A DNA stretch of 64,000 nt from CAYWEM01 sp964457225 (GTDB lineage Bacteria; Acidobacteriota; Aminicenantia; UBA2199). This document shows positions 42,905 through 52,391 of the stretch, one piece after another. The DNA lies in assembly GCA_964457225.1 (NCBI GenBank), contig CAYWEM010000001.1:124001-188000 (forward strand). Reading direction: 5' to 3'. Position numbers and translations under genes: made by a program. Under the pieces are notes generated by a model. It made no database searches. It was given only the letters and a program-made list of their open reading frames with translations, and had not been told where the DNA came from. Position 1 is the first letter of the stretch. Each line of letters starts with the position of its first letter.

Positions 42905-43705
42905 CTAGCGGCGGCGCAGGATGATCCAGGCGCCCAGGGCCACGGCCGGGTAAAGCGGCCAGTGCCAGGCCGGCAGTATGTCACCGGCCAGCCGGGCGCA
43001 AAGCGGCGGGAAGAGCACCAGGGCGGCGTACTGGGCCGGGCCGACCAGCATCAACGGGGCCCGCTTGAGCGCCGACTGCAGGGCGACCAGGGCCAGCAGG
43101 GCGAAAAAGACGTAAAGGTAGAGATAGGGCGAAAACAGGTATTCGCCCAGGCGGTATTCATGGCCGGCCACCAGGATCTTGAGCAGCAGGGCCAGCAGTC
43201 CGGCGCCGGACCCGGCGCAGAGAGCGTAGAACAGGGCGGCCCGGCCGGGTATCAGCCGGGCGGCGATCAACAGCAGCAGGGGCGTTCCCAGGGCGAAAAG
43301 GTGGAAAAGCAGGCCCGGCTTCAGCCAGGGGGCTGCGGGAGCGGCCGGAGCGGACCAGCCGAGCAGGGCCAGGGCGGCCGTGATCAGCAGGGCCCCGGCC
43401 AGGTCACTGCGATACAGGGCTTCATCCAGCAGCAGGCGGGCCAGCAGGATCATCACCAGGATGCCGGCCCCGGCGAAGGCGGCGACCAGCTGGGGTGAGA
43501 TCGTCCTGACCGCCAGGGCCACCAGGATCCCCGAGGCGTTCATGACCAGGAAGCCGGCAAGCCAGTAGAACAGGTTGCGGAAATAGGCGCGGTTTTTCGG
43601 CCCCGGCCAGCCGAGCCAGGCAATGCCCTTTTTCATCAGGACATTGCCGGCTCCCAGGCTGGCCTGGGCCAGGAAAGCCCAGACAAGTCCTAAAACAGTA
43701 TCCAT
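42905..43705 (-). CDS. DMT/EamA-like transporter
   Basis: 266 residues, about nine or ten transmembrane segments and a basic C-terminus (ILRRR). LAQASLGAGNVLMKKGIAWLGW at the N-terminus and the internal-repeat layout are typical of the drug/metabolite transporter superfamily. Substrate unknown. It begins 22 bp after the VPS10-like gene ends, on the same strand. Confidence 0.75.
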   Translation of the reverse strand: MDTVLGLVWAFLAQASLGAGNVLMKKGIAWLGWPGPKNRAYFRNLFYWLAGFLVMNASGILVALAVRTISPQLVAAFAGAGILVMILLARLLLDEALYRSDLAGALLITAALALLGWSAPAAPAAPWLKPGLLFHLFALGTPLLLLIAARLIPGRAALFYALCAGSGAGLLALLLKILVAGHEYRLGEYLFSPYLYLYVFFALLALVALQSALKRAPLMLVGPAQYAALVLFPPLCARLAGDILPAWHWPLYPAVALGAWIILRRR

Positions 43706-43727
43706 CAGGCCGCCGGCTCAGGCCGGT

Positions 43728-46700
43728 TCAGCGTTGCGGCGGCACCTCCGGGTCCTCGATCAGCGTCAGTTCGGTACTGCCGAGCTCGGTTTCACCCTGC
43801 ATCAGCACCACCCGGTAAACACCGGCCTCGGCCAGTGGAGCCAGGCGGCGCCAGGGCATCGCCGGGTCGGCGCTGTCGTCGGCCTTCCTGCGGAAATTCC
43901 AGAACACCTTGTTCAGACCGGCCCGGCCTGGAGCCCTCAGTTCCTGGATCACCCCGCCGGCGCAGTCCTTGAGCAGTACGGTCACATCCTTTTTCTCTTC
44001 CTTCAGCCAGAAGTAGAGATTGATGCCGTTGGGCGGGTTCAGACTGCGGGCGAAGACCCCGTAAGACTGGCCGCGCCGCTCCAGCATGTTCCACTTGACC
44101 GCCCGCTGAGGCTGGAAGAGATGGGCTTCGGCGGCGAAGGTCTCCGGCTTGAATTCCTTGAAGGGCTGGATGTCGATGATGTAAAAACCGCGGCCGTAGG
44201 TGGCCAGCACCAGGTCGCGCTCGCGTTTCTGCACGGCCATGTCCATGACGATGACGTGGGGGGCCGATTCGGAAACGGCCAGCCAGTTTTTGCCGCCGTC
44301 GATGGTGACGAACACCCCGCGTTCCGTGCCCAGGTAAAGCACATCGGGATTGTCGGGGTCTTCCTCGACGTCCCAGACCGAGTTCATCATGCCCGCGCCC
44401 AGGTCCTGCCAGGTGCGGCCCAGGTCAGTTGTCTTGAAGAGCCAGGTCTTTTCCTCGTTGTGGGTGCGGTAGCCAGAGTAAGCCACGTAGCAGACCTTCT
44501 CATCGTGCTGGGAGGGCAAAACCCGCTGGACCCAGCGGTCCCAGGGCAGGCGGGCGCCGGCCGGGGCGTCGGGACGCAGGCGGCCGTCCGGCCGGTAAAA
44601 GGAGTGAGTGATGTTCTTCCAGGAGACGCCGTTGTCAGTCGAGAGCTGGAGATTGCCGTCATCGGTGCCGGCCCAGAGTATGCCGGGTTTCTTGGGTGAT
44701 TCGGCGAAAGTGTAGATGGTGGCGTACTGCAGGTTGGTCTTCTTGGATTCGGCGATCCTTTTGGGGTCGGCCCGGGACAGGTCAGGCGAAATCCTCTGCC
44801 AGGAGCCCGGTTCGCCCCGGTTCAGGGAGCGGAACACGTGCTGGGAGCAGATGTAGACTATGCCCGGGTTGTGCGGCGAGAGCACGATCGGGGCGTCCCA
44901 CTGGTAGCGCTGTTCGGCCAGGCCGGCGGCCCGCTCTTCCTCGCTGTTGCGGTAAGCAAGGTTGATCATTTCGCCGGTCAGCAGGTTCATGCGCCGGGAA
45001 TTGCCGAACTGGCTTTCGAAGTAAATCCACTCCGGGTTCCACCAGTCGCGCACCACGGTGAAGCCGTCCCCGGTCGGCAGGTAGAGCCAGTCGGCCGGGT
45101 AGACCCCGTACTGGTTGCGGTTCTGGGAGGGTCCCATCCAACTGCCGTTGTCCTGGGTGCCGCCCATCACGTTGTAGGGCATGGCCTGGTCCACTCCGAC
45201 CCGGTAGAACTGCTGGGCCGAGATGGTCTCCTTCTGGGACCAGTTCTTGCCGCCGTCCCAGGTCTCACTGAGCGCGCCGTCGTTGCCGCTCAGGATGTGG
45301 TCGGAATCATCCGGATCGATCCACATGCCGCGGATGTCGACGTGCTGCTGGTGCGCCCCGTACCAGGGCGTGGCCTTGAAGGTCACCCCCCCGTCCTCGG
45401 ATTTCATCACCCGCACTTCCACGGCGTAGAGCACCTGGTCGTTGTTGGGATCGACGTAGATGCGGCCCGAGTAACCGGCCTCGATCTGGTTGACCACTTC
45501 ACTGCCGCCGTAGAGGCGGTAATCGGTCATCTTTTTCCAGGTCTCGCCCAGGTCTTCGGAGCGGTAGATCACGCCGGCCTTGCGCACCGGTTCCATCTCG
45601 GCCAGGGCCGCGCCGTAGAGCACCTGCAGGATGTAGCGGTTGACGGTCTGGTAGCGGTGACTGAAGGCTTCGAGCTCCTTGAATTTCTCCACCCGGCCGC
45701 CGAGTTTTTCCAGTTCATCCTTGTCGTCCTTGAGCACCCGGCGGGCGGCGGCGGCGAAGGTATCGACCGTCAGCCCCAGTTTCCCAAGCAGGTCGGGGTC
45801 GGCGGCCAGTTGGTCGGCCTCGGTCCAGAGCTTTTCCGGACCGGCGATCTTGTCCTCGGAAAACTTCAGCGTCTTGGCGAATTCCGGGTTGAGGCCGCCC
45901 TCTTCAGCTCCTTTTTTCAGCAGGCCGAGGATGTAGCGGTTGGCCTGGCCGGTCTCGTCGTTTTTGCGGTCGGCCTCGATGCGGGCCAGGGTCTTTTCAA
46001 AGTTGCCGACCGTGTCCAGCATCTGCTTGTCGCCGGCGTAAACCCGGCGGGCCGCGGCGTTGAAGCGCGGGAAATCGACCTTGACCCGGGCGGCGAATTC
46101 CGGGTCAGTGATCAGCTTGTTGAATTCCTCGGTCAGTTGCCGTTCCGATTCCGCCTTGAGCGGCGTGAATTCGACCAGCCGGGCCAGGGCCGCCGGAATA
46201 CGGTAATTCTTGAACCTGTTGAAATAGAAACCGTCCCGGAACAGGCCGCGGCGGAAGAGGTAGCGGTCCTTGAGCTCGTCCAGTCCCAGGTTGACTTCCT
46301 CGTCGAGCCGGGCGTAGACGATGTTGGGATTCTTCAGGTGGATGTCCAGGCCGTTCCAGCCCATGTCGATGTTCATGGGCAGGCCGTTGCTCAGTTTTTT
46401 CCAGGTCTTGCCGCCGTCGACACTCTTGTAGAGATGGTTGCCCGGCTGGCGGTCGATGAAGGTCCAGCTGCGCCGGTAAGTCTTGTAGGCCGCGGCGATG
46501 ATCACCTCGGGATCCTGCGGGTTGATCACGAAATCCCCCACCCCGCGGTCGCCCAGGTTGAGCGCCTGGGTCCAGGTCTGCCCACCGTCGGTGGTCTTGT
46601 AGAGCCCGCGCTGGCAGTCCATCTCGTTGTCGTAGAGCTTGCCCTCGGCGGCCACGTAAACCGTGTTTTCATCCCGGGGATCAACGGCCACCTTGGCGAT

Positions 46701-47153
46701 GAAATAACTCTTGTCCAGGCCGATGTGCTTCCAGGTCCGGCCGGCGTCGGTCGATTTCCACATGCCGTTGCCCCAGGCGCTGGAACGGGCGTGCATCGGT
46801 TCACCGGTGCCCAGGTACAGGATGTCGTGGTTGGTCGGGGCCACAGCCAGGAAACCGATGCTCAGGGTGCCGTACTTCTCGAAGATCGGTTTGAAGCTGA
46901 TGCCGTGATCTTCGGTTTTCCAGACTCCGCCGGAAGCAGTGCAAACGTAGTAGATTTTACTCTGCCCGGGCGGCACGGCCACGCTGGTGATCCGGCCGGA
47001 AAAGGTCCAGGGACCGATGTGGCGCCAGGAGAATATGTCCAGGTCCCTGGAGCTCGGCTGGGCCGACAGTCCGGGGGTCAGGCCGGCCAGCAGGGCCGCC
47101 AGGGCCAGCAGGCAGAACAGCGGTCGAAATAAGCCGCTCATGGATGATTTCAT
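43728..47153 (-). CDS. exported VPS10/sortilin-like BNR-repeat protein
   Basis: 1141 residues with a signal peptide ending LTPGLSAQ. Many BNR/Asp-box blades are seen: GVWKTEDHGISFKPIF, GMWKSTDAGRTWKHIGL, GLYKTTDGGQTWTQAL, HLYKSVDGGKTWKKL, NLQLSTDNGVSWKNI and GVFVTIDGGKNWLAV. This type is usually annotated as glycosyl hydrolase or VPS10-domain protein; enzymatic activity is unproven. The C-terminal domain is a beta-sandwich (GINLYFWLKEEKKDVTVLLKD). A charged helical insert lies between blades (residues ~290-510). AAGGAG precedes the ATG. Confidence 0.88.
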   Translation of the reverse strand: MKSSMSGLFRPLFCLLALAALLAGLTPGLSAQPSSRDLDIFSWRHIGPWTFSGRITSVAVPPGQSKIYYVCTASGGVWKTEDHGISFKPIFEKYGTLSIGFLAVAPTNHDILYLGTGEPMHARSSAWGNGMWKSTDAGRTWKHIGLDKSYFIAKVAVDPRDENTVYVAAEGKLYDNEMDCQRGLYKTTDGGQTWTQALNLGDRGVGDFVINPQDPEVIIAAAYKTYRRSWTFIDRQPGNHLYKSVDGGKTWKKLSNGLPMNIDMGWNGLDIHLKNPNIVYARLDEEVNLGLDELKDRYLFRRGLFRDGFYFNRFKNYRIPAALARLVEFTPLKAESERQLTEEFNKLITDPEFAARVKVDFPRFNAAARRVYAGDKQMLDTVGNFEKTLARIEADRKNDETGQANRYILGLLKKGAEEGGLNPEFAKTLKFSEDKIAGPEKLWTEADQLAADPDLLGKLGLTVDTFAAAARRVLKDDKDELEKLGGRVEKFKELEAFSHRYQTVNRYILQVLYGAALAEMEPVRKAGVIYRSEDLGETWKKMTDYRLYGGSEVVNQIEAGYSGRIYVDPNNDQVLYAVEVRVMKSEDGGVTFKATPWYGAHQQHVDIRGMWIDPDDSDHILSGNDGALSETWDGGKNWSQKETISAQQFYRVGVDQAMPYNVMGGTQDNGSWMGPSQNRNQYGVYPADWLYLPTGDGFTVVRDWWNPEWIYFESQFGNSRRMNLLTGEMINLAYRNSEEERAAGLAEQRYQWDAPIVLSPHNPGIVYICSQHVFRSLNRGEPGSWQRISPDLSRADPKRIAESKKTNLQYATIYTFAESPKKPGILWAGTDDGNLQLSTDNGVSWKNITHSFYRPDGRLRPDAPAGARLPWDRWVQRVLPSQHDEKVCYVAYSGYRTHNEEKTWLFKTTDLGRTWQDLGAGMMNSVWDVEEDPDNPDVLYLGTERGVFVTIDGGKNWLAVSESAPHVIVMDMAVQKRERDLVLATYGRGFYIIDIQPFKEFKPETFAAEAHLFQPQRAVKWNMLERRGQSYGVFARSLNPPNGINLYFWLKEEKKDVTVLLKDCAGGVIQELRAPGRAGLNKVFWNFRRKADDSADPAMPWRRLAPLAEAGVYRVVLMQGETELGSTELTLIEDPEVPPQR

Positions 47154-47226
47154 GCAACACTCCTTATGATGATTTTGTTTTTTTTTTGCCTTCGGGTCTC
47201 ATGGTGCCGCCGGATCAGGCGTAAGT

Positions 47227-48699
47227 TCATCTTTGATCGCCCTCCGTATCGGGCGGATTGAAAAAGCGGGCCAGCCACTTGTTCAGCAGCAGCAATACCG
47301 CCAGCACCACCAGCCATTGCAGGACCATGTTGCCGGTGCTGGCGGATTTAAAGGGATTCCACCATTGTTCCAGGTCGGAGGCGATCGACTGCCGGATCAG
47401 CCAGATGAAGATGATGCTGATGATCAGCGGGTTGACGTAAATCAGCAGGTTGTACCAGCGGCCGATACGCATACTGCCTTCCTGGTTGAGATGTTCCCTT
47501 CTCACCTTTTCAACCCCGAACTTCATGATGGCAATCGCCGTGAACATGCCGCTGATCAACAGGGCCACGCCCCAGACGTAATCCTGGTTGTTCAGGAAAT
47601 CAAGGCTCCAGGCCGAGGGCACGCCGCAGACAAAGCCGGCCAGGCAGGTCCAGAGCACCGCCTTTTTGCGCCGCCAGCCGGCGCTGACCAGGTTGGCCAC
47701 CCCGACTTCCACCTGGGAAATGAGCGAGGAGAGCGCGGCGAAAGCCAGGCAGAGAAAGAAGACCAGGGCCATCAGGTTGCCGCCGGGCATGACCGTGAAG
47801 AGATTGGACATGTGAATGAAGGTCAGGCCGACATTGCCCGAGGCCAGTGCTTCCTGGGCGTACTGCAGGGACGGAGACAGGGCGAAAATGGCCGGCAGGA
47901 CGGCCAGGCCGGCGATCACCGCCACCAGCACGTCGGCCAGGGCCACGGTGAACATGCCGCCGCCTATACCGTCGGAGGGCCTGGTGTAAACGGCATAGGT
48001 CATCAGCAGGGCCCAGCCGGCCCCGGTGGACCAGGCGGCCTGGGTGAAGCCCTCCAGCCAGGTGCGGGGGTTGAACAGGTAGGCCGGGTCAATCGCGAAG
48101 AGGTACTTGACTCCCAGGCCGGCGCCCGGCAGGGTCAGGGCCCGGACGGCTCCGATCACCAGCAGCAGGGCCAGCAGAGGCAGGAGAATCCGGGAAAAGC
48201 GCTCGATACCCTTGACCACGCCCTGGTAGAGAATGAAAAAAGCGGCGGCCATGGCCAGCAGGTGGTAGAAGATGGTTTCCGGCGGGCTGGTGGAAAAAAC
48301 CTGCCACAGGGCCTTGGTATCGGCCCCCGGGGCGAACTTGCCCTGCAGGGCCAGCACTATGTACTTGATGGTCCAGCCGGTGACCACCGAGTAGTAGAAC
48401 ATGATGGCGATACAGACGAAGCCCATCCAGGCCCCGATCCAGGAAAATCCGCGGCCCATGAAATCGCCCAGGGCTCCGACCGAGCCCTTGCGGGTGCGGC
48501 GGCCGATGACCATTTCCGACATCAGCAGGGGCACCGAGCAGACCAACACGGCGATCACCAGGACGATCAGGAAGGCGCCGCCGCCGTTGGCCGCGGCCAT
48601 GCGCGGGAATCTCCAGATATTGCCGGTGCCCACAGCCATGGCGATGGCCGCCGCCAGGAAACCCAGCCTGGAGGAAAAAAAGCTCTGTTTTTCTTTCAT
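47227..48699 (-). CDS. neurotransmitter:sodium symporter family transporter
   Basis: 490 residues from ATG 48699 (MKEKQSFFSSRLGFLAAAI); the frame is open to 48816 but the extension lacks membrane character. The LeuT-type TM1 signature AMAVGTGNIWRFPRMAAANGGGAFLI is intact, including the unwound GTGN sodium/substrate site. About 12 transmembrane segments. Probably an amino-acid symporter. It lies 73 bp upstream of the VPS10-like gene on the same strand. Confidence 0.9.
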   Translation of the reverse strand: MKEKQSFFSSRLGFLAAAIAMAVGTGNIWRFPRMAAANGGGAFLIVLVIAVLVCSVPLLMSEMVIGRRTRKGSVGALGDFMGRGFSWIGAWMGFVCIAIMFYYSVVTGWTIKYIVLALQGKFAPGADTKALWQVFSTSPPETIFYHLLAMAAAFFILYQGVVKGIERFSRILLPLLALLLVIGAVRALTLPGAGLGVKYLFAIDPAYLFNPRTWLEGFTQAAWSTGAGWALLMTYAVYTRPSDGIGGGMFTVALADVLVAVIAGLAVLPAIFALSPSLQYAQEALASGNVGLTFIHMSNLFTVMPGGNLMALVFFLCLAFAALSSLISQVEVGVANLVSAGWRRKKAVLWTCLAGFVCGVPSAWSLDFLNNQDYVWGVALLISGMFTAIAIMKFGVEKVRREHLNQEGSMRIGRWYNLLIYVNPLIISIIFIWLIRQSIASDLEQWWNPFKSASTGNMVLQWLVVLAVLLLLNKWLARFFNPPDTEGDQR

Positions 48700-48865
48700 T
48701 TGGGGTTTATCCTCATTCAATTTCAATTCGGGCAAGAAAGTGAAATCATCTGAAATAGGGCGGATGGAGCAGGCGGCCATGGTTTTTTCCCGGGAATGGG
48801 AGAAGCGGGTTGCCACCGGGTCAGGGGATCAATTTCAGGCATGCCCTAATTTTGCGGATTGGCGG

Positions 48866-48908
48866 AAAAAAAGTCAACGCATCAAGCGAAAAAAAATTGA
48901 CTTTTTTT
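48866..48908. other. AT-rich inverted repeat in a divergent promoter region
   Basis: AAAAAAAGTCAA and TTGACTTTTTTT are a 12-bp inverted repeat with a 19-nt loop, between the divergent NSS and tricorn genes. Could be regulatory or a weak bidirectional terminator. Confidence 0.4.
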
Positions 48909-48990
48909 CCCGGCTTGACTAAACTCGCTTCATGATCTCATCAAGCCGCGCCGGATCCGGCGCCGATTAAACCAAGCATGGAGGACGATC

Positions 48991-51900
48991 ATGAATCGTA
49001 AAAAACTCTTTTTTTCGACGTTTTTCCTGATACTTTCAGTATCCCTGCACCTGTCCGCCGGTGAAACAAAAGCAGAAACCCTGCTGATGTCCCAGCCGGC
49101 CCTGAGCGCCGAGCGCATCGCTTTCATCTACGCCGAGGATCTCTGGACGGCCGGCCTGGACGGCGCTAACCCGCGGCGCCTGACCGTCGATTCCGGCATC
49201 GAATCAAACCCGGTCTTTTCCCCGGACGGCGGGCTGATAGCCTTCAGCGCCCAGTACGAAGGCAACACCGATGTTTACGTCGTGCCGGCCGCGGGCGGAG
49301 TGCCCAGGCGGCTGACCTGGCATCCCGGCGCCGACCTGGTGCGCGGCTTCACCCCGGATGGGGGCCGGGTTCTGTTCGCCTCCCAGCGCGAATCCTTCAC
49401 CGGCCGCTACTGGCAGTTGTACACCGTGCCGGTCGGGGGCGGTTTCCCGGAAAAGCTTATCATACCGAACGCCTGGCAGGCGGCCTACGCCCCGGACGCT
49501 TCGGCCCTGGCCTACACCCCGATCCCGGAAGCCTTCCGGCAATGGAAAAACTACCGCGGCGGCACCACCTCCAACATCATCGTCTTCCATTTCGGCGATC
49601 ACCGGGTGCAGAGAATCCCCCAGCCCGAGGGCCGCTGTAACGACTTCAACCCCATGTGGACCGGAGAACGGATCTACTTCCTCAGTGACCGCCACGGCGA
49701 GATCAACCTGTTCGCCTTCCAGCCCGCAAACGGGGCCATCGAGCAGTTGACCGATTTCAGTGACTTCCCCATCCTGAACGCCGCCCTGGCCGGTGACCGG
49801 ATCATCTTCGAACAGGCCGGGGCCCTGCACCTGTTCGACCTGGAAGCCGGGCTGAGCCGCAGACTGACTCTGAAGATCGCGGCCGACCTGCTGGAAGTCA
49901 GACCGCGCTTCGTCAGCGGCGCCCGCTACATCAGGAGCGCCGACATATCACCCTCCGGGGCCCGGGCGGTCTTCAACTTCCGCGGCGACATCATCACCGT
50001 GCCGGCCGAAAAGGGAGACCCGCGCAATATCACCGACAGCCCCGGAGTTCATGAAAAGTACCCGGCCTGGTCGCCTGACGGCAGGACCATCGCCTGTTTT
50101 TCCGATGAATCAGGCGAATACGAACTGCAGCTCCGGCCCCAGGACGGCCGCGGAGCGGTGAAAAGCTTCAAACTGCCCGGGACCGGTTTCTACGCTTACC
50201 CGAAATGGTCGCCGGACGGAAAAAAGCTGACCTTCGTCGACAACGGCCGCAACCTCTACCTGTTCGAAACGGCCAAGGGCACGATCAGGAAGATCGACTC
50301 CGACCGGCTCTACATTCCCGGAGCCTTCAGGCAGTTGTGCGGCGACTGGTCTCCCGATTCGGCCTGGATCGCCTACACCGTGGTCCTGCCGACTCATTTC
50401 CAGCAGATTTTTCTCTACAACCTGGCCGAGGGCAAGTCATACCCCCTGACCGACGGTCTGAGCGACGCCACTGAACCGGTCTTCGACCGCGAAGGCAATT
50501 ACCTCTATTTCCTGGCCTCCACCGACGCCGGTCCGGTGGTCAACTGGTTCGACCAGTCGAGTCACGACATGCTGGCCACCAGGTCGATTTACCTGGTCAC
50601 CCTGCAGCGGGAAAGCGTTTCCCCCCTGGCCCGGGAAAGCGATGAAGAAAAAGCTCCGGCCGTTGAGGATAAGAAAAAGGGAAACAGCGGCCCGCAGCCG
50701 GTCAAAATCGACCTGGCCGGGATCGAAAACCGCATCATCGACCTGCCGGTCAAGGCCGGCAATTACTACCTGCTCGGCAATGCCCAGGCCGGGGAAATAC
50801 TCTACCTGGTCAATTCCTGGGACAACCCGCGCAAAAACACCATGCGCAAGTACGACCTGAACAAGCGCCAGGACAGCGAGGTGATGGAGCTGGACTACTA
50901 CGTGCTTGCCGCTGACGGCAAGAACATGCTCTACCGCCGGGGCCCCGCCTGGGGGATCGGCAAGGCCGGTCAAAAGGCCGAACCCGGCAAGGGAATGCTC
51001 GATACGGCGAAAATCCAGGTGCGCATCGAGCCCCGGCTGGAATGGACCCAGATCTACAACGAGGCCTGGCGTGTCAACCGCGATTACTTCTACGCCGAGA
51101 ACATGCACGGCGCGGACTGGCCGGCCATGCGGGAAAAGTACGCCCGCTTCCTGCCGCACCTGACCAGCCGCCGCGACCTGAACACCGTGATCCAGTGGCT
51201 CTGCAGTGAACTGGCCGTGGGCCACCACCGCGTCGGGGGCGGCGACCGACTGCAGCAGCCCGGCAACGTGCCCGGCGGCCTGCTGGGCGCGGATTACGAA
51301 ATCGCCGATAACCGTTACCGTTTCCGCAAGATCTACGGCGGGCTGAACTGGAACCCGGAACTGCGCTCGCCCCTGACCGAGCCCGGCATCAACGCCAAGG
51401 CCGGTGAATACCTGATCGCGGTCAACGGCCGGGAGATCAGGGCCTCGGACAACATCTTCAGTTTTTTTGAAAACACGGCCGGCAAAATCGTCAACCTGAG
51501 CATCGGCCCCAGGCCGGACGGCAGCGGAGCCCGCACTGTACAGGTGGTCCCGGTGGAACACGAAGGAGCCCTGCGCAACCGGGACTGGGTGGAAGGCAAC
51601 CTGCGCCGGGTGCACCAGGCCACCGCCGGCCGGGTGGCCTACGTTTACGTGCCCAACACCACCCGCCAGGGCCACGAGTACTTCAAGCGCTACTTCTTCC
51701 CCCAGGCCGACAAGGAAGCGATTATCGTGGACGAGCGCTTCAACGGCGGCGGCCTGATCGCCGATTACTACATCGACCTGCTGCTGCGGAGATACCAGTC
51801 CCACTGGCACATGCGTTACGGCATCGACCTGAAGACCCCGAGCGCTTCCATCCAGGGGCCCAAGGTGATGATCATAGATGAAACAGCCGGTTCCGGCGGC

Positions 51901-52233
51901 GACATGCTGCCCTGGATGTTCCGCAAGTTCGAGGTCGGCACCCTGGTCGGCAAGACCACCTGGGGCGGCCTGGTCGGCACCCTGGGCTTTCCCGAGCTCC
52001 TGGACGGCGGCATGGTCACCGCGCCCAACCTGGCCATCTGGACCGAAGACGGATTCATCGTGGAAAACGTCGGCGTTCCGCCCGATATCGAAGTAGAGCA
52101 ATGCCCGGCCGAGGTGATCAAGGGCCGGGATCCGCAACTGGAAAAAGCCATCAAGCTGATCCTCGAGCAACTGGCGGAAAACCCGCCGGCGCTTCCGGCC
52201 CGGCCGCCCTACCCGGTCCGGGTAAGGAAATAG
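48991..52233 (+). CDS. tricorn-type protease (TolB propeller - PDZ - S41)
   Basis: 1080 residues with signal peptide MNRKKLFFSTFFLILSVSLHLSAG. TolB/WD-like blades (NPVFSPDGGLIAFSAQYEGNTDVYVV, YPAWSPDGRTIACFSDESGEYEL, YPKWSPDGKKLTFVDNGRNLYLF) form the propeller. A helical linker follows, then a His in VGHHRVGG (near 745), PDZ (about 790-860), NGGGLIADYY, the nucleophile Ser in AGSGGDML (near 968) and VENVGVPPDIEVE. The order and approximate positions match archaeal tricorn protease. It degrades peptides; here exported to the periplasm. GGAGGA precedes the ATG. Confidence 0.93.
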   Translation: MNRKKLFFSTFFLILSVSLHLSAGETKAETLLMSQPALSAERIAFIYAEDLWTAGLDGANPRRLTVDSGIESNPVFSPDGGLIAFSAQYEGNTDVYVVPAAGGVPRRLTWHPGADLVRGFTPDGGRVLFASQRESFTGRYWQLYTVPVGGGFPEKLIIPNAWQAAYAPDASALAYTPIPEAFRQWKNYRGGTTSNIIVFHFGDHRVQRIPQPEGRCNDFNPMWTGERIYFLSDRHGEINLFAFQPANGAIEQLTDFSDFPILNAALAGDRIIFEQAGALHLFDLEAGLSRRLTLKIAADLLEVRPRFVSGARYIRSADISPSGARAVFNFRGDIITVPAEKGDPRNITDSPGVHEKYPAWSPDGRTIACFSDESGEYELQLRPQDGRGAVKSFKLPGTGFYAYPKWSPDGKKLTFVDNGRNLYLFETAKGTIRKIDSDRLYIPGAFRQLCGDWSPDSAWIAYTVVLPTHFQQIFLYNLAEGKSYPLTDGLSDATEPVFDREGNYLYFLASTDAGPVVNWFDQSSHDMLATRSIYLVTLQRESVSPLARESDEEKAPAVEDKKKGNSGPQPVKIDLAGIENRIIDLPVKAGNYYLLGNAQAGEILYLVNSWDNPRKNTMRKYDLNKRQDSEVMELDYYVLAADGKNMLYRRGPAWGIGKAGQKAEPGKGMLDTAKIQVRIEPRLEWTQIYNEAWRVNRDYFYAENMHGADWPAMREKYARFLPHLTSRRDLNTVIQWLCSELAVGHHRVGGGDRLQQPGNVPGGLLGADYEIADNRYRFRKIYGGLNWNPELRSPLTEPGINAKAGEYLIAVNGREIRASDNIFSFFENTAGKIVNLSIGPRPDGSGARTVQVVPVEHEGALRNRDWVEGNLRRVHQATAGRVAYVYVPNTTRQGHEYFKRYFFPQADKEAIIVDERFNGGGLIADYYIDLLLRRYQSHWHMRYGIDLKTPSASIQGPKVMIIDETAGSGGDMLPWMFRKFEVGTLVGKTTWGGLVGTLGFPELLDGGMVTAPNLAIWTEDGFIVENVGVPPDIEVEQCPAEVIKGRDPQLEKAIKLILEQLAENPPALPARPPYPVRVRK

Positions 52234-52242
52234 CTTTTTTTC

Positions 52243-52262
52243 GGGCCCGGGCGACCGGGCCC
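52243..52262. other. GC hairpin after the tricorn gene
   Basis: Perfect 8-bp stem GGGCCCGG / CCGGGCCC with a GCGA loop, 10 nt after the stop. The T-run lies before, not after, the stem, so it is not a standard intrinsic terminator. Confidence 0.4.
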
Positions 52263-52391
52263 TGACCCAATCCGCCGGCCCGGGGAACCAGGGGCTGGAG
52301 TACAATACCAGACCGCGTTTTCACCGAACTCGAAACTTTTTTCGGCTCCCCCTCGTAATCAGAGTATCCAAACCTGGGAACGAGGTAAAAA

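Noticed and set aside
44838..47132. 764-codon plus-strand open frame
   Set aside because: It is antisense to the VPS10-like gene, has no coherent domains, and is Gly/Val/His/Gln-rich in the way typical of GC-rich shadow frames. The same applies to 50437-52305, 52557-54611 and 56379-58589.
52243..52262. Hairpin as an intrinsic terminator of the tricorn gene
   Set aside because: The T-run precedes the stem on the plus strand and none follows it.
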